A stretch of DNA of 64,000 nt from Pseudomonas viridiflava (GTDB lineage Bacteria > Pseudomonadota > Gammaproteobacteria > Pseudomonadales > Pseudomonadaceae), in the NCBI RefSeq assembly GCF_900582625.1, contig NZ_UTIQ01000241.1, forward strand, positions 744,001 to 808,000, given 5' to 3'. Positions 36,115 to 49,278 of the stretch are shown in pieces (position 1 is the stretch's first letter; the number at the start of each line of letters is the position of its first letter). Below the pieces are notes generated by a model. That model did no database searches, was not told where the DNA came from, and worked only from the letters and a program-made list of their open reading frames with translations. The position numbers and the translations under genes are program-made.

Positions 36115-37596
36115 TTACTCGAACCAATGGGCTCGGGCGGCCATGATCAACTTGCCGGCACGCTCTGCGTCGATACCGTCGATGTCGAGCAGGTCGTCAA
36201 TCGACTGCTCGGCCAGGTCTTCGCGGTTAATCACGCCGCGTACTGCCAGTTCTTGCGCCAACCCTTTGTCCATACCCTCAAGCGAGAGCAGGTCTTCGGC
36301 TGGTTGCGCGTCTGCCAGCTTTTCTTCCGTCGCAATGGCCTTGGTCAGCAGGCGATCTTTGGCGCGAGCGCGAAGCTCGGTGACGATTTCCTCGTCGAAG
36401 CCATCGATGCTGAGCATCTCTTCCATTGGGACATAGGCGATTTCTTCCAGGCTGGTGAAGCCTTCTTCTACCAACACCTGAGCAATATCTTCGTCGACTT
36501 CCAGCTCGTCGATGAAGTTCTGCAGGATGTCGCCAGTTTCAGCTTGCTGCTTGGCCTGAATATCCGCTTCGGTCATTACATTCAGTGTCCAGCCGGTCAA
36601 CTGACTAGCCAAACGAACGTTCTGACCGCCACGGCCGATTGCTTGTGCCAGATTGTCTTCACCGACGGCGATGTCCATGGCATGGGCATCTTCGTCAACG
36701 ATGATGGCGGCAACTTCGGCCGGTGACATGGCGTTGATCACGAACTGAGCAGGGTTGTCATCCCACAGCACGATATCGACACGCTCGCCGCCCAACTCAC
36801 CCGACACCGCTTGTACACGCGAGCCGCGCATACCGATGCAGGCGCCTTGCGGGTCAATACGTTTGTCTTTGGAGCGCACGGCAATTTTGGCCCGCGAACC
36901 CGGATCACGGGAAGCGGCCATCACTTCAATAAGCTCTTCAGCGATTTCTGGCACTTCGATACGGAACAGTTCGATCAGCATTTCCGGCGCGGTGCGCGAC
37001 AGGATCAGCTGAGGACCACGGTTCTCGGTGCGAATTTCTTTCAACAATGCACGCAGGCGAGCGCCAACGCGGAAGGTTTCGCGGGAGATGATGTCCTCGC
37101 GAGCCAGCAGCGCTTCAGCGTTGTTGCCCAGGTCAACGATGACGTTGTCGCGGGTAACTTTCTTCACGGTGCCGGAGATAATTTCGCCCAGACGTTCACG
37201 GTAAGCTTCGACCACTTGGGCGCGCTCAGCTTCACGAACTTTCTGCACGATAACTTGCTTGGCGGTTTGCGCCGCGATACGACCGAATTCGATCGACTCG
37301 ATTTTTTCTTCGATGGTGTCGCCAAGCTGGGCATCAGGCTTGATTTCTCGTGCCTCGTCGAGCGTCAGCTCGGATGCCAGGTTGAACAGCGATTGATCAT
37401 CAACCACGGTCCAGCAACGGAACGTTTCATAGCTGCCCGTTACACGATTGATCTCTACGCGAAGCTCAACTTCTACGTCGAAACGTTTTTTCGTTGCAGT
37501 GGCCAACGCCAATTCCAACGCCTCAAAAATCACGCCGGCCGGTACACCCTTTTCGTTGGATACCGACTCAACAACCAGCAGTACTTCTTTGCTCAT
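36115..37596 (-). CDS. nusA: Transcription termination/antitermination factor NusA
   Basis: 493 residues: N-terminal RNA polymerase-binding domain (MSKEVLLVVESVSNEKGVP), an S1 domain (ISGTVKKVTRDNVIVDLGNN), KH domains (IGMRGSRVQAVSGELGGERV, IGRGGQNVRLASQLTGW) and two C-terminal acidic repeats (LVEEGFTSLEEIAYVPMEEM; LAVRGVINREDLAEQSIDDL). The start at 37596 matches relatives; the frame is open for seven codons more. NusA in E. coli represses its own operon by acting at terminators in the leader; a strong terminator precedes rimP here. Confidence 0.97.
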   Translation of the reverse strand: MSKEVLLVVESVSNEKGVPAGVIFEALELALATATKKRFDVEVELRVEINRVTGSYETFRCWTVVDDQSLFNLASELTLDEAREIKPDAQLGDTIEEKIESIEFGRIAAQTAKQVIVQKVREAERAQVVEAYRERLGEIISGTVKKVTRDNVIVDLGNNAEALLAREDIISRETFRVGARLRALLKEIRTENRGPQLILSRTAPEMLIELFRIEVPEIAEELIEVMAASRDPGSRAKIAVRSKDKRIDPQGACIGMRGSRVQAVSGELGGERVDIVLWDDNPAQFVINAMSPAEVAAIIVDEDAHAMDIAVGEDNLAQAIGRGGQNVRLASQLTGWTLNVMTEADIQAKQQAETGDILQNFIDELEVDEDIAQVLVEEGFTSLEEIAYVPMEEMLSIDGFDEEIVTELRARAKDRLLTKAIATEEKLADAQPAEDLLSLEGMDKGLAQELAVRGVINREDLAEQSIDDLLDIDGIDAERAGKLIMAARAHWFE

Positions 37597-37643
37597 CGTA
37601 CGCCTCGCCTTTCGCAATCCATTGGATCCGCGGGATCCGCGTC

Positions 37644-38102
37644 TCAGTCAAAACTGGGAACAATATTGGCCTTGTCGATCGAATCGATCGGCAACAGGTA
37701 CTCATGGTCATCAACCAGCACCACAACGTCCTGTTCCTCTACTCCGCGAAGGAGGCCCTGAAAGTTACGCCGCCCATCAAAGGGAGAACGCAGTTTGATC
37801 TTTACTTGCTCACCGGCGTGCGCGGCGAACTGCTCAATCGTGAACAGCGGCCGGTCCATGCCTGGCGAAGACACCTCCAAGGTGTATTCGCTAGCTACCG
37901 GGTCTTCGACATCCAGGACACCGCTCAACTGGCGACTGACCTTTTCGCAATCTTCGACAAGAATGCCGTTGGCATGATCGATATAGACGCGAAGCAGGGA
38001 ATGCCGCCCCTGGGACAGGAACTCGATACCCCAGCATTGATAGCCAAGGGCCTCGACTACCGGGGCCAGCAAGGCCTGCAACTCTTCTAGCTTGCTCGAC
38101 AC
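37644..38102 (-). CDS. rimP: Ribosome maturation factor RimP
   Basis: 152 residues: KLEELQALLAPVVEALGYQC, then VEDCEKVSRQLSGVLDVEDP and YTLEVSSPGMDRPLFT, the RimP signature. It assists 30S maturation. Start codon is GTG 38102 with GAGGGG upstream. It is first in the rimP-nusA-infB-rbfA-truB operon. Only 28 bases separate it from the T-tract of an intrinsic terminator. Confidence 0.96.
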   Translation of the reverse strand: MSSKLEELQALLAPVVEALGYQCWGIEFLSQGRHSLLRVYIDHANGILVEDCEKVSRQLSGVLDVEDPVASEYTLEVSSPGMDRPLFTIEQFAAHAGEQVKIKLRSPFDGRRNFQGLLRGVEEQDVVVLVDDHEYLLPIDSIDKANIVPSFD

Positions 38103-38128
38103 TTGAACCCCTCGTGCATGTCGTACAA

Positions 38129-38152
38129 ATAAAAAATGGGCGAAACGCCCAT
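38129..38152 (-). terminator. Intrinsic terminator in the rimP-nusA leader
   Basis: On the minus strand ATGGGC-GTTTC-GCCCAT followed by TTTTTATTT. It lies 28 bases upstream of the rimP GTG, so transcripts coming from the tRNA side must read through it. Confidence 0.85.
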
Positions 38153-38218
38153 CCCTTGAAGCCGCTGAACGTTACGCTCAACGACAAAACAGCCAAACCA
38201 ACAAAGCAACCGGCTAAC

Positions 38219-38242
38219 AAAAAGCCCCTAAAAAGGGGCTCC
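38219..38242 (-). terminator. Terminator after the tRNA-fMet relic
   Basis: Minus strand AGCCCC-TTTTTA-GGGGCT followed by TTTTGTT. It sits where the terminator of an initiator tRNA gene would be. Confidence 0.85.
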
Positions 38243-38250
38243 GCTACAAT

Positions 38251-38328
38251 CGATTGCAGGGGAAGAAAGGTTAAACCACACCTTCTTAGCCATGAGCCCA
38301 TCGGGCTATCAAACGGCCGAACCCCACG
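38251..38328 (-). pseudogene. Decayed initiator tRNA (tRNA-fMet relic)
   Basis: Read on the minus strand, the first 37 bases align without gaps to canonical tRNA-fMet, about 26 of 37 identical by my count, including GGGGT after the acceptor stem, TAGC of the D arm and GGGCTCAT with anticodon CAT. The acceptor stem still pairs (with two G-T wobbles) and keeps the C1xA72 mismatch of initiators. The 3' strand of the anticodon stem (CTAAG instead of CCCGA) and the T stem no longer pair, and CCA has become TCG. Position, between rimP and tRNA-Leu, is where related Pseudomonas carry tRNA-Met. Confidence 0.7.
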
Positions 38329-38389
38329 TTAAAGCTGGGGCCGAAGTATACGACCGAATTAGCGCGATGGTCAATCCAATCCCCAGCAA

Positions 38390-38419
38390 CAGCAAAGCCC
38401 GCATGAAGCGGGCTTTGCT
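38390..38419 (-). terminator. tRNA-Leu transcript terminator
   Basis: Minus strand AGCAAAGCCCGC-TTCAT-GCGGGCTTTGCT followed by GTTGC; a long perfect stem seven bases after the tRNA CCA end. Confidence 0.8.
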
Positions 38420-38426
38420 GTTTAAT

Positions 38427-38512
38427 TGGTACCGAGAAGGGGACTCGAACCCCTACAGCCTATGGCCACTACCACCTCAAGGTAGCGTGTCTACCAATTC
38501 CACCACCTCGGC
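38427..38512 (-). tRNA. tRNA-Leu (anticodon GAG)
   Basis: 86 bases including encoded CCA. On the minus strand it starts GCCGAGGTGGTGGAATTGGT (leucine-type D arm), has anticodon arm CTACC-TTGAGGT-GGTAG giving GAG (reads CUC/CUU), a long variable arm, T arm AGGGG-TTCGAGT-CCCCT, and discriminator A before CCA. The tRNA lies 11 bases after secG on the same strand. Confidence 0.96.
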
Positions 38513-38523
38513 AATTAACGCAC

Positions 38524-38907
38524 TTACTTCTGCTCTGGAGCTTGAGGTACGTCGCTAGCGTTAGACGCTGGCTTTTGCTCTTCGAGCACCGGCACATCTT
38601 CTGCGACCGGTTTTTGCTGCGGCACTTCCAACACCGCTGGATCTGGCAAACCTGCCTGACCCAACATGTGAGCTTTTTCCTTAGCAAAGAAGCCTAAGCC
38701 CAAGCTAGTAATGAAAAAAGCGGCTGCAAGTATAGCAGTAAAACGACTAAGAAAGGTAGAGGAACCTTGGCTACCAAAAACAGTGGCCGAAGCACCCGAA
38801 CCAAACGAGGCACCGGCATCGGCACCTTTACCCTGCTGCAGCAATACGAGCGCAACTACGCCCAAAGCCGCCAGCAGATGCAGAACTACAACGATAGTTT
38901 CCAGCAT
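38524..38907 (-). CDS. secG: Preprotein translocase subunit SecG
   Basis: 127 residues: two membrane spans (ETIVVVLHLLAALGVVALVL and FTAILAAAFFITSLGLGFFA) joined by the conserved QQGKGADAGASFGSGASATV loop. SecG supports the SecYE channel. The C-terminal tail (about residues 80-127) is soluble and rich in Pro, Glu and Gln, longer than in E. coli. It begins three bases after tpiA and is followed by tRNA-Leu. Confidence 0.96.
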   Translation of the reverse strand: MLETIVVVLHLLAALGVVALVLLQQGKGADAGASFGSGASATVFGSQGSSTFLSRFTAILAAAFFITSLGLGFFAKEKAHMLGQAGLPDPAVLEVPQQKPVAEDVPVLEEQKPASNASDVPQAPEQK

Positions 38908-38910
38908 TTC

Positions 38911-39666
38911 TTAGTTTCCTGCGGCGCGACAGATCGCACCAAACTCATCCGCATTCAGAGAGGCTCCACCAATGAGCCCCCCATCGATATCCGGCATGCC
39001 GAACAATTCAATCGCATTGGCCGCCTTAACACTGCCGCCATAAAGAATTCGTACACCGCGAGCCACTTCAGCATCGCTAGCGCTCAGTTGCGCACGAATA
39101 GCTGCGTGCACGTCCTGCGCCTGCTCTGGCGTTGCGGTTAGGCCCGTGCCAATGGCCCAGACCGGCTCGTACGCAATGACCGCACGAGCAAACACTTCAA
39201 CACCGAGCGCTTCTATCACGCAGCTCACCTGGCGATTCACCACCTCGATGGTCTGACCTGCTTCGCGCTGCTCCAGGGTTTCCCCTATGCACAACACGGG
39301 CTTCAAACCAGAGGCTTGTACCGCGGCGAACTTACGAACAAGCAGGTCATCTGTTTCGCCCAGCACCTGACGGCGCTCGGAATGACCTACAAGTACAAAC
39401 TCACATCCTGCATCTGCCAGCTGACTTGAGGCGATTTCGCCTGTCAGCGCACCCTGCTCGGGAACAGCAGCGCAATTCTGCGCGCCTACGGCGATGGACT
39501 TGCCTTTCACGCCAGCCAACACGTCGTTGATATAAAGGCTTGGTGGAAAAACCGCGACCTCTACACCACCCGGCAAAGCCAGCGCGTGCAAGCCATTGAT
39601 CAACTCAGCGACGCTGGCGCGGGTACCGTGCATTTTCCAGTTACCAGCTACCAAAGGGCGACGCAT
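38911..39666 (-). CDS. tpiA: Triosephosphate isomerase
   Basis: 251 residues, the TIM-barrel length. It interconverts dihydroxyacetone phosphate and glyceraldehyde-3-phosphate. AGNWKMHG holds the active Lys and Asn, FVLVGHSERR the His, AYEPVWAIGTG the catalytic Glu, and LYGGSVKAAN the phosphate loop. It sits between glmM and secG, the usual Pseudomonas arrangement. Confidence 0.98.
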   Translation of the reverse strand: MRRPLVAGNWKMHGTRASVAELINGLHALALPGGVEVAVFPPSLYINDVLAGVKGKSIAVGAQNCAAVPEQGALTGEIASSQLADAGCEFVLVGHSERRQVLGETDDLLVRKFAAVQASGLKPVLCIGETLEQREAGQTIEVVNRQVSCVIEALGVEVFARAVIAYEPVWAIGTGLTATPEQAQDVHAAIRAQLSASDAEVARGVRILYGGSVKAANAIELFGMPDIDGGLIGGASLNADEFGAICRAAGN

Positions 39667-39731
39667 GCTCTACCTCGTCGATCAAAGTGGGCGCAGATGC
39701 TACCCAAGACATTAAGGATTAGCAAGCCGAA

Positions 39732-41069
39732 TCAGGCACAGACTTCGGTAACTATTTTAGCTAATTCATCAGCATAGCTACGCACCTGGGCTTCGTCGTC
39801 ACCCTCGACCATCACACGAACCAACGGCTCTGTACCGGACTTACGCAACAACACGCGCCCACGCCCGCCCATACGCTCGGTCACGCGGGCGCAGGCATCG
39901 GTAACTGACGGGTGAGAAACCGGGTCGACGCCACCAGCAAACCGCACGTTAACCAACACCTGCGGACATTTACGCAGGCCCTGCCGGGCCTCTGCCAGAC
40001 TCTTACCCCAACGACGCAACGCCAACAGCACCTGCAACGCGGCAATGATGGCGTCCCCGGTAGTAGTGTGTTGGAAGCACACGATATGCCCGGAGTTTTC
40101 GCCGCCAATCTGCCAGTTACGCTCGAGCAGTTCGCTGATTACGTAGCGGTCGCCGACATTGGCGCGCACGAAGGGGATGTTCAGATCGGCCAGCGCCAAC
40201 TCAAGCCCCAAATTGCTCATCAGCGTCCCAACGACGCCGCCCTGCAGCTTGCCAAGTTCTTGGAGATCTCGAGCAATGATGTACAGCAGCTCATCGCCAT
40301 CGACCAGAGCCCCCGTGTGATCAACCATCAGCACGCGGTCGGCATCTCCATCGAAGCCGATGCCAAGATCCGCACCATGCTCCACAACGGCTGCCTGCAG
40401 CGCGCCCATGTGCGTGGAGCCGCAGTCATCGTTGATATTCAGGCCGTTAGGGGAAGCGGACAGCACCGTGACGTGGGCGCCTAGCTCGCGAAATACGCTA
40501 GGCGCAATTTTGTAAGCAGCGCCATGAGCACAGTCCACCACCAGTTTTAAACCGGCGAAATCGGTGCTGGTTGGCACGCTGCTCTTACAGAATTCGATGT
40601 ACCGGCCAGCGGCGTCATTGATACGCGACACTTTCCCGAGCTTCGCCGACTCCACCACCGTCATCGGCGCGTCGAGCAGCTCTTCAATCATCAGCTCCAA
40701 CTCGTCCGGCAATTTGGTGCCCTGGCCGGAGAAGAATTTGATGCCGTTGTCGTCGTGCGGGTTGTGCGAGGCGCTGATAACGATGCCCGCTTCAGCGTGG
40801 AAGGTGCGAGTCAGGTAGGCGATGGCTGGGGTCGGCATCGGGCCGAGCAACATCACGTCGGCGCCCGCAGCAGACAAACCCGCCTCCAAGGCAGACTCAA
40901 ACATATAACCGGAAATTCGCGTGTCTTTACCGATAAGCACACGGCAGGCACCCTGCTTACGAAACGCCATGCCCGCCGCCCAGCCGAGCTTAAGCATGAA
41001 ATCTGGAGTGATCGGGAATTGACCTACGCGCCCACGGATGCCGTCGGTGCCGAAATATTTTTTGCCCAT
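39732..41069 (-). CDS. glmM: Phosphoglucosamine mutase
   Basis: 445 residues. GlmM converts glucosamine-6-P to glucosamine-1-P for peptidoglycan and LPS. GTDGIRGRVG opens the protein, the phospho-Ser101 is in ISASHNPHDDNG, the metal site is GFDGDADRV, and the phosphate-binding loop is LRKSGTEPLVRVMVEG. ATG 41069 (MGKKYFGTDG) is the family start with GGAGA upstream; the frame is open further back. folP is immediately upstream. Confidence 0.98.
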   Translation of the reverse strand: MGKKYFGTDGIRGRVGQFPITPDFMLKLGWAAGMAFRKQGACRVLIGKDTRISGYMFESALEAGLSAAGADVMLLGPMPTPAIAYLTRTFHAEAGIVISASHNPHDDNGIKFFSGQGTKLPDELELMIEELLDAPMTVVESAKLGKVSRINDAAGRYIEFCKSSVPTSTDFAGLKLVVDCAHGAAYKIAPSVFRELGAHVTVLSASPNGLNINDDCGSTHMGALQAAVVEHGADLGIGFDGDADRVLMVDHTGALVDGDELLYIIARDLQELGKLQGGVVGTLMSNLGLELALADLNIPFVRANVGDRYVISELLERNWQIGGENSGHIVCFQHTTTGDAIIAALQVLLALRRWGKSLAEARQGLRKCPQVLVNVRFAGGVDPVSHPSVTDACARVTERMGGRGRVLLRKSGTEPLVRVMVEGDDEAQVRSYADELAKIVTEVCA

Positions 41070-41085
41070 TTGCTCTCCGATCTCC

Positions 41086-41937
41086 TTAATCTGCTGCTTG
41101 CACAGCAGCAATCATGCGCACCACGTCGACGGTTTCCGCCACGTCATGCACACGCAAAATATGTGCGCCCTTCGCTACTGCCAAAGCGGCCAATGCAAGA
41201 CTGCCGTGCAGTCGGTCGCCGACTTCTCGACCCAGCGCCCGACCAATCATGCTTTTACGCGAGACGCCGACCAACAACGGCCGGCCGAGCGCGTGCAAGG
41301 CGTCCAAGTGCTTAAACAGCGACAGATTATGCTCAAACGTTTTGGCAAAGCCGAAACCAGGATCCAGCACTACACGCTCGGAGCCAATCCCAGCCGCTAC
41401 ACAAGCCGCCGTACGCTCAGCCAGGAAGTCTCGCACCTCAGACAGGATATCTGCATACACCGGATTGTCTTGCATGGTGCCCGGCTCGCCGCGCATGTGC
41501 ATCAGACACACCGGCAAGCGGGTGGCCGCTGCCGCTTCGAGCGCGCCGTCACGCTGCAACGAGCGGACGTCGTTGATCAGTCCGGCACCCAGCCGCGCTG
41601 ACTCGCGAATCACAGCTGGTGTGGACGTATCGACAGAGATGATCACATCCAACTCGCGCGCAATCGCCTCGACCACCGGCGCTACGCGCTCCAATTCCTC
41701 AACCGGCGATACGGCCCGCGCTCCCGGGCGCGTTGACTCCCCGCCGACGTCGATAAGCGCAGCGCCTGCAGCCACCATGTCGGCGGCGTGACGCAACGCC
41801 AGATCGACGCGACTGAAGCGCCCGCCGTCAGAGAAAGAGTCGGGGGTCACGTTAAGAATGCCCATCACGTGCGGGCGGCTTAAATCAAGAAACCGGCTAC
41901 CACAAGGTAGCCGGTTCGGGTGTTGCGTCAGAGACAT
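41086..41937 (-). CDS. folP: Dihydropteroate synthase
   Basis: 283 residues. FolP joins the pterin pyrophosphate made by FolK (10864-11355) to p-aminobenzoate; it is the sulfonamide target. Signatures: VMGILNVTPDSFSDGG, DVGGESTRPGA, INDVRSLQRDGA and VLDPGFGFAKT. The ftsH-folP-glmM order is conserved across gammaproteobacteria; the start lies eight bases past the ftsH stop. Confidence 0.97.
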   Translation of the reverse strand: MSLTQHPNRLPCGSRFLDLSRPHVMGILNVTPDSFSDGGRFSRVDLALRHAADMVAAGAALIDVGGESTRPGARAVSPVEELERVAPVVEAIARELDVIISVDTSTPAVIRESARLGAGLINDVRSLQRDGALEAAAATRLPVCLMHMRGEPGTMQDNPVYADILSEVRDFLAERTAACVAAGIGSERVVLDPGFGFAKTFEHNLSLFKHLDALHALGRPLLVGVSRKSMIGRALGREVGDRLHGSLALAALAVAKGAHILRVHDVAETVDVVRMIAAVQAAD

Positions 41938-41945
41938 GTCAGGCC

Positions 41946-43859
<1,914 letters not shown>

Positions 43860-44060
43860 GTCGTTCAATTAGCTACCCTCTGAAGCAGGCCCCACGCGGG
43901 ACGAACCTCGCATTACGGCTGGATATTGATCCGCCTAACTTACTACACAACTTCCGAACCTAGGCAGGAAGCGTCTGTAACCCTTTATGAGGCATTGCCG
44001 TGAAACGGCAAAACAACGCTCGACTCTTACAACGTTCGACTGAGCCCTGCATTCAGGGGT

Positions 44061-44690
44061 TCAATCTTGCGCCCCGCGAAAGCCGCGAGCTAGCAGATAT
44101 TGCTCGCGGGACCGGTCACGAGAAGACAGCGGCTTACGCATCTGCACCTTCTCGAACATGGTTCGCACTTGCTTGTGATACGTATCGAAGCCTTCACCCT
44201 GGAAGATTTTGATTAGGAAGTCGCCACCTGGACGTAAGACCTGACCTGCCAAATCCAGCGCTAACTCGCATAGATACATCGCACGCGCTTGATCCGCCAT
44301 CTTCACCCCACTCATATTGGGGGCCATATCCGAAATCACAAGGTCCACCGGATGATCGCCGACCGCCTCGAGTATCTGGGCGAGGACGGACTCTTCCGTG
44401 AAATCGCCTTGAATAAAGGTGACGTCAGGAATGCTGTCCATTTCAAGGATATCGGAGGCTATCAGCCGACCTTTATCCCCGAGCACCCGACTGGTCACCT
44501 GCGACCAACCACCAGGAGCAGCGCCAAGGTCAATCACTGTGTTGCCGGGCCGCAAAATGCGATCTTTTTCTTGGATCTCTAAAAGCTTGTAGCTCGCACG
44601 GGAACGGTAGCCGTCCTTCTGCGCCATTTTTACGTACGGGTCGTTGAAATGCTCTTTCAACCAACCTTGACTTGTTTTGGAACGTGCCAC
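44061..44690 (-). CDS. rlmE: 23S rRNA 2'-O-methyltransferase (U2552)
   Basis: 209 residues. RlmE (RrmJ/FtsJ) methylates U2552 of 23S rRNA and is heat-shock linked in E. coli. SAM motif VIDLGAAPGGWSQ, catalytic residues within YKLLEIQEKD, SDMAPNMSGV and FLIKIFQGEG. I take GTG 44690 as start (MARSKTSQGWLKEHF): GAGG lies eight bases upstream, whereas the ATG at 44705 has none and would add five unconserved residues. It precedes ftsH on the same strand, about 200 bp apart. Confidence 0.95.
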   Translation of the reverse strand: MARSKTSQGWLKEHFNDPYVKMAQKDGYRSRASYKLLEIQEKDRILRPGNTVIDLGAAPGGWSQVTSRVLGDKGRLIASDILEMDSIPDVTFIQGDFTEESVLAQILEAVGDHPVDLVISDMAPNMSGVKMADQARAMYLCELALDLAGQVLRPGGDFLIKIFQGEGFDTYHKQVRTMFEKVQMRKPLSSRDRSREQYLLARGFRGAQD

Positions 44691-44793
44691 TGGGCACCTC
44701 AACATTAACGGGGCGTGATTAACTGGGCGGTACCGAAGGCGCTCGGTTAAACTAGCCGCCGCTTTTTACAAGATCAGACGCAGGGGTCAGATT

Positions 44794-45102
44794 ATGCCGC
44801 TCACTCAGGAGCAGAAGAAACAGTACAAATCTATCGGTCACCATCTAAAACCGGTATTGATTGTTGCTGACAATGGTTTGACCGAAGGTGTGCTCGCCGA
44901 ACTGGAGCGCGCGCTGACTGATCACGAACTGATCAAGATTCAACTAAGAATCACCGAACGCGAAAGTCGCTTGGCTGCTATTGAAGAACTGTGCAAAACC
45001 GCGAAAAGCGATTTGGTGCAGGTCATCGGCAAGATGGCGCTTATCTACCGCAAGAATCCGAAAGTGAACAAACAGCTGTCGAACGTCACCCGTTTTAGCT
45101 GA
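44794..45102 (+). CDS. yhbY: CRM-domain RNA-binding protein YhbY
   Basis: 102 residues making up one CRM domain: KKQYKSIGHHLKPVLIVADN, GLTEGVLAELERALTDHELI and the GxxG-like VIGKMALIYRKN. E. coli YhbY binds pre-50S particles. It is divergent from rlmE and convergent with the membrane gene at 45116. The start has CAGGGGTC upstream. Confidence 0.94.
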   Translation: MPLTQEQKKQYKSIGHHLKPVLIVADNGLTEGVLAELERALTDHELIKIQLRITERESRLAAIEELCKTAKSDLVQVIGKMALIYRKNPKVNKQLSNVTRFS

Positions 45103-45115
45103 TTGCCATCACTCG

Positions 45116-45583
45116 TCAGTGGCGCGCCGTGCGTGCCCTGGCTGCCTCGCCGTCCGGCACTGGCTGTAGAACCAACAGCGCACCGCATAACGCTAAAACC
45201 AAAAACGAGAACAACTGCAACCGCAGGGCGTCCGGCTGCCAGCGATGCAGAGCGCCATACACCAGCGCCACGAGCAAACTCGCGACCAGAAGCTGACCGC
45301 GAACATCGCGCCACAACGATGAAATGCGCTCGGCCTGCAGCAATACAAGCATCTGCAGCACCAGCCCACCCGCTGCCAGTAACACCAGCAGCGGACTCAG
45401 CGTGTTGGCGATTTCCTCGACGAGCATCGGTGCAAGACCGATCCGCTCCAGCGCAGGCAATACCACGAAGTGAAGCAACCACAGGCCGCCAACCCAGAAA
45501 GTCTGAGCCAGCCGCCAGGTGACTACCCCAACATCGAGTGGACGGGCTTTAGATATGACGAACCTCGACAATCTCGTACTCAA
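45116..45583 (-). CDS. DUF4149-like inner-membrane protein
   Basis: Up to 155 residues with four hydrophobic spans (TFWVGGLWLLHFVVLPAL, LSPLLVLLAAGGLVLQMLVL, LLVASLLVALVYGA, LFSFLVLALCGALLVLQPV). The W-R-L-A-Q-TFWVGGLW start of the first span is typical of DUF4149 proteins at this locus. The start is uncertain: the only near in-frame candidates are TTG 45583 and TTG 45571, both inside the end of greA, giving a 23-35 base overlap. Function unknown. Confidence 0.75.
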   Translation of the reverse strand: MSTRLSRFVISKARPLDVGVVTWRLAQTFWVGGLWLLHFVVLPALERIGLAPMLVEEIANTLSPLLVLLAAGGLVLQMLVLLQAERISSLWRDVRGQLLVASLLVALVYGALHRWQPDALRLQLFSFLVLALCGALLVLQPVPDGEAARARTARH

Positions 45584-46021
45584 TCAACCCGCTCGGCGTA
45601 CGCACTGGAACCACATCGCCTTCTTCCTTGGCGATCAATGCGCGAGCGATTGGTGAGCCTACAGAAATTTTCCCGAGCTTGATGTCCGCTTCGTCTTCAC
45701 CAACGATCTGGTAGGTCACGCGCTCGTCAGTTTCAACGTTCGCAATTTCCACCGTGGTGCCGAAAATCACCTTGCCGGTTGGCGCGATGGCGGTCACGTC
45801 GATGATCTGAGCGTTTTGCAGCCGACCTTCGATATCGCGAATGCGCGCCTCAACCATACCCTGCTGTTCACGCGCGGCATGGTATTCAGCGTTTTCCTTC
45901 AGGTCACCCAATTCGCGGGCCGTGCCGATGTCCTGGCTGAGCTTCGGACGCACGACCTTGGTCAAGTGGGCGTGCTCTTCTTCCAGGGCGCGAGCGCCCT
46001 GAACGGTCATTGGGTACTTGA

Positions 46022-46025
<4 letters not shown>
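45549..46025 (-). CDS. greA: Transcription elongation factor GreA
   Basis: 158 residues: N-terminal coiled coil (GARALEEEHAHLTKVVRPKL, ELGDLKENAEYHAAREQQ with acidic tip Asp/Glu) and C-terminal FKBP-like domain (SVGSPIARALIAKEEGDVVP). GreA restarts back-tracked RNA polymerase. It overlaps carB by four bases and is the last gene of the carAB-greA operon known in P. aeruginosa. Confidence 0.98.
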
Positions 46026-49243
<3,218 letters not shown>

Positions 49244-49278
49244 TTTCTACTCTCGAATCCTTTGGTCAGTCGGCAGGC

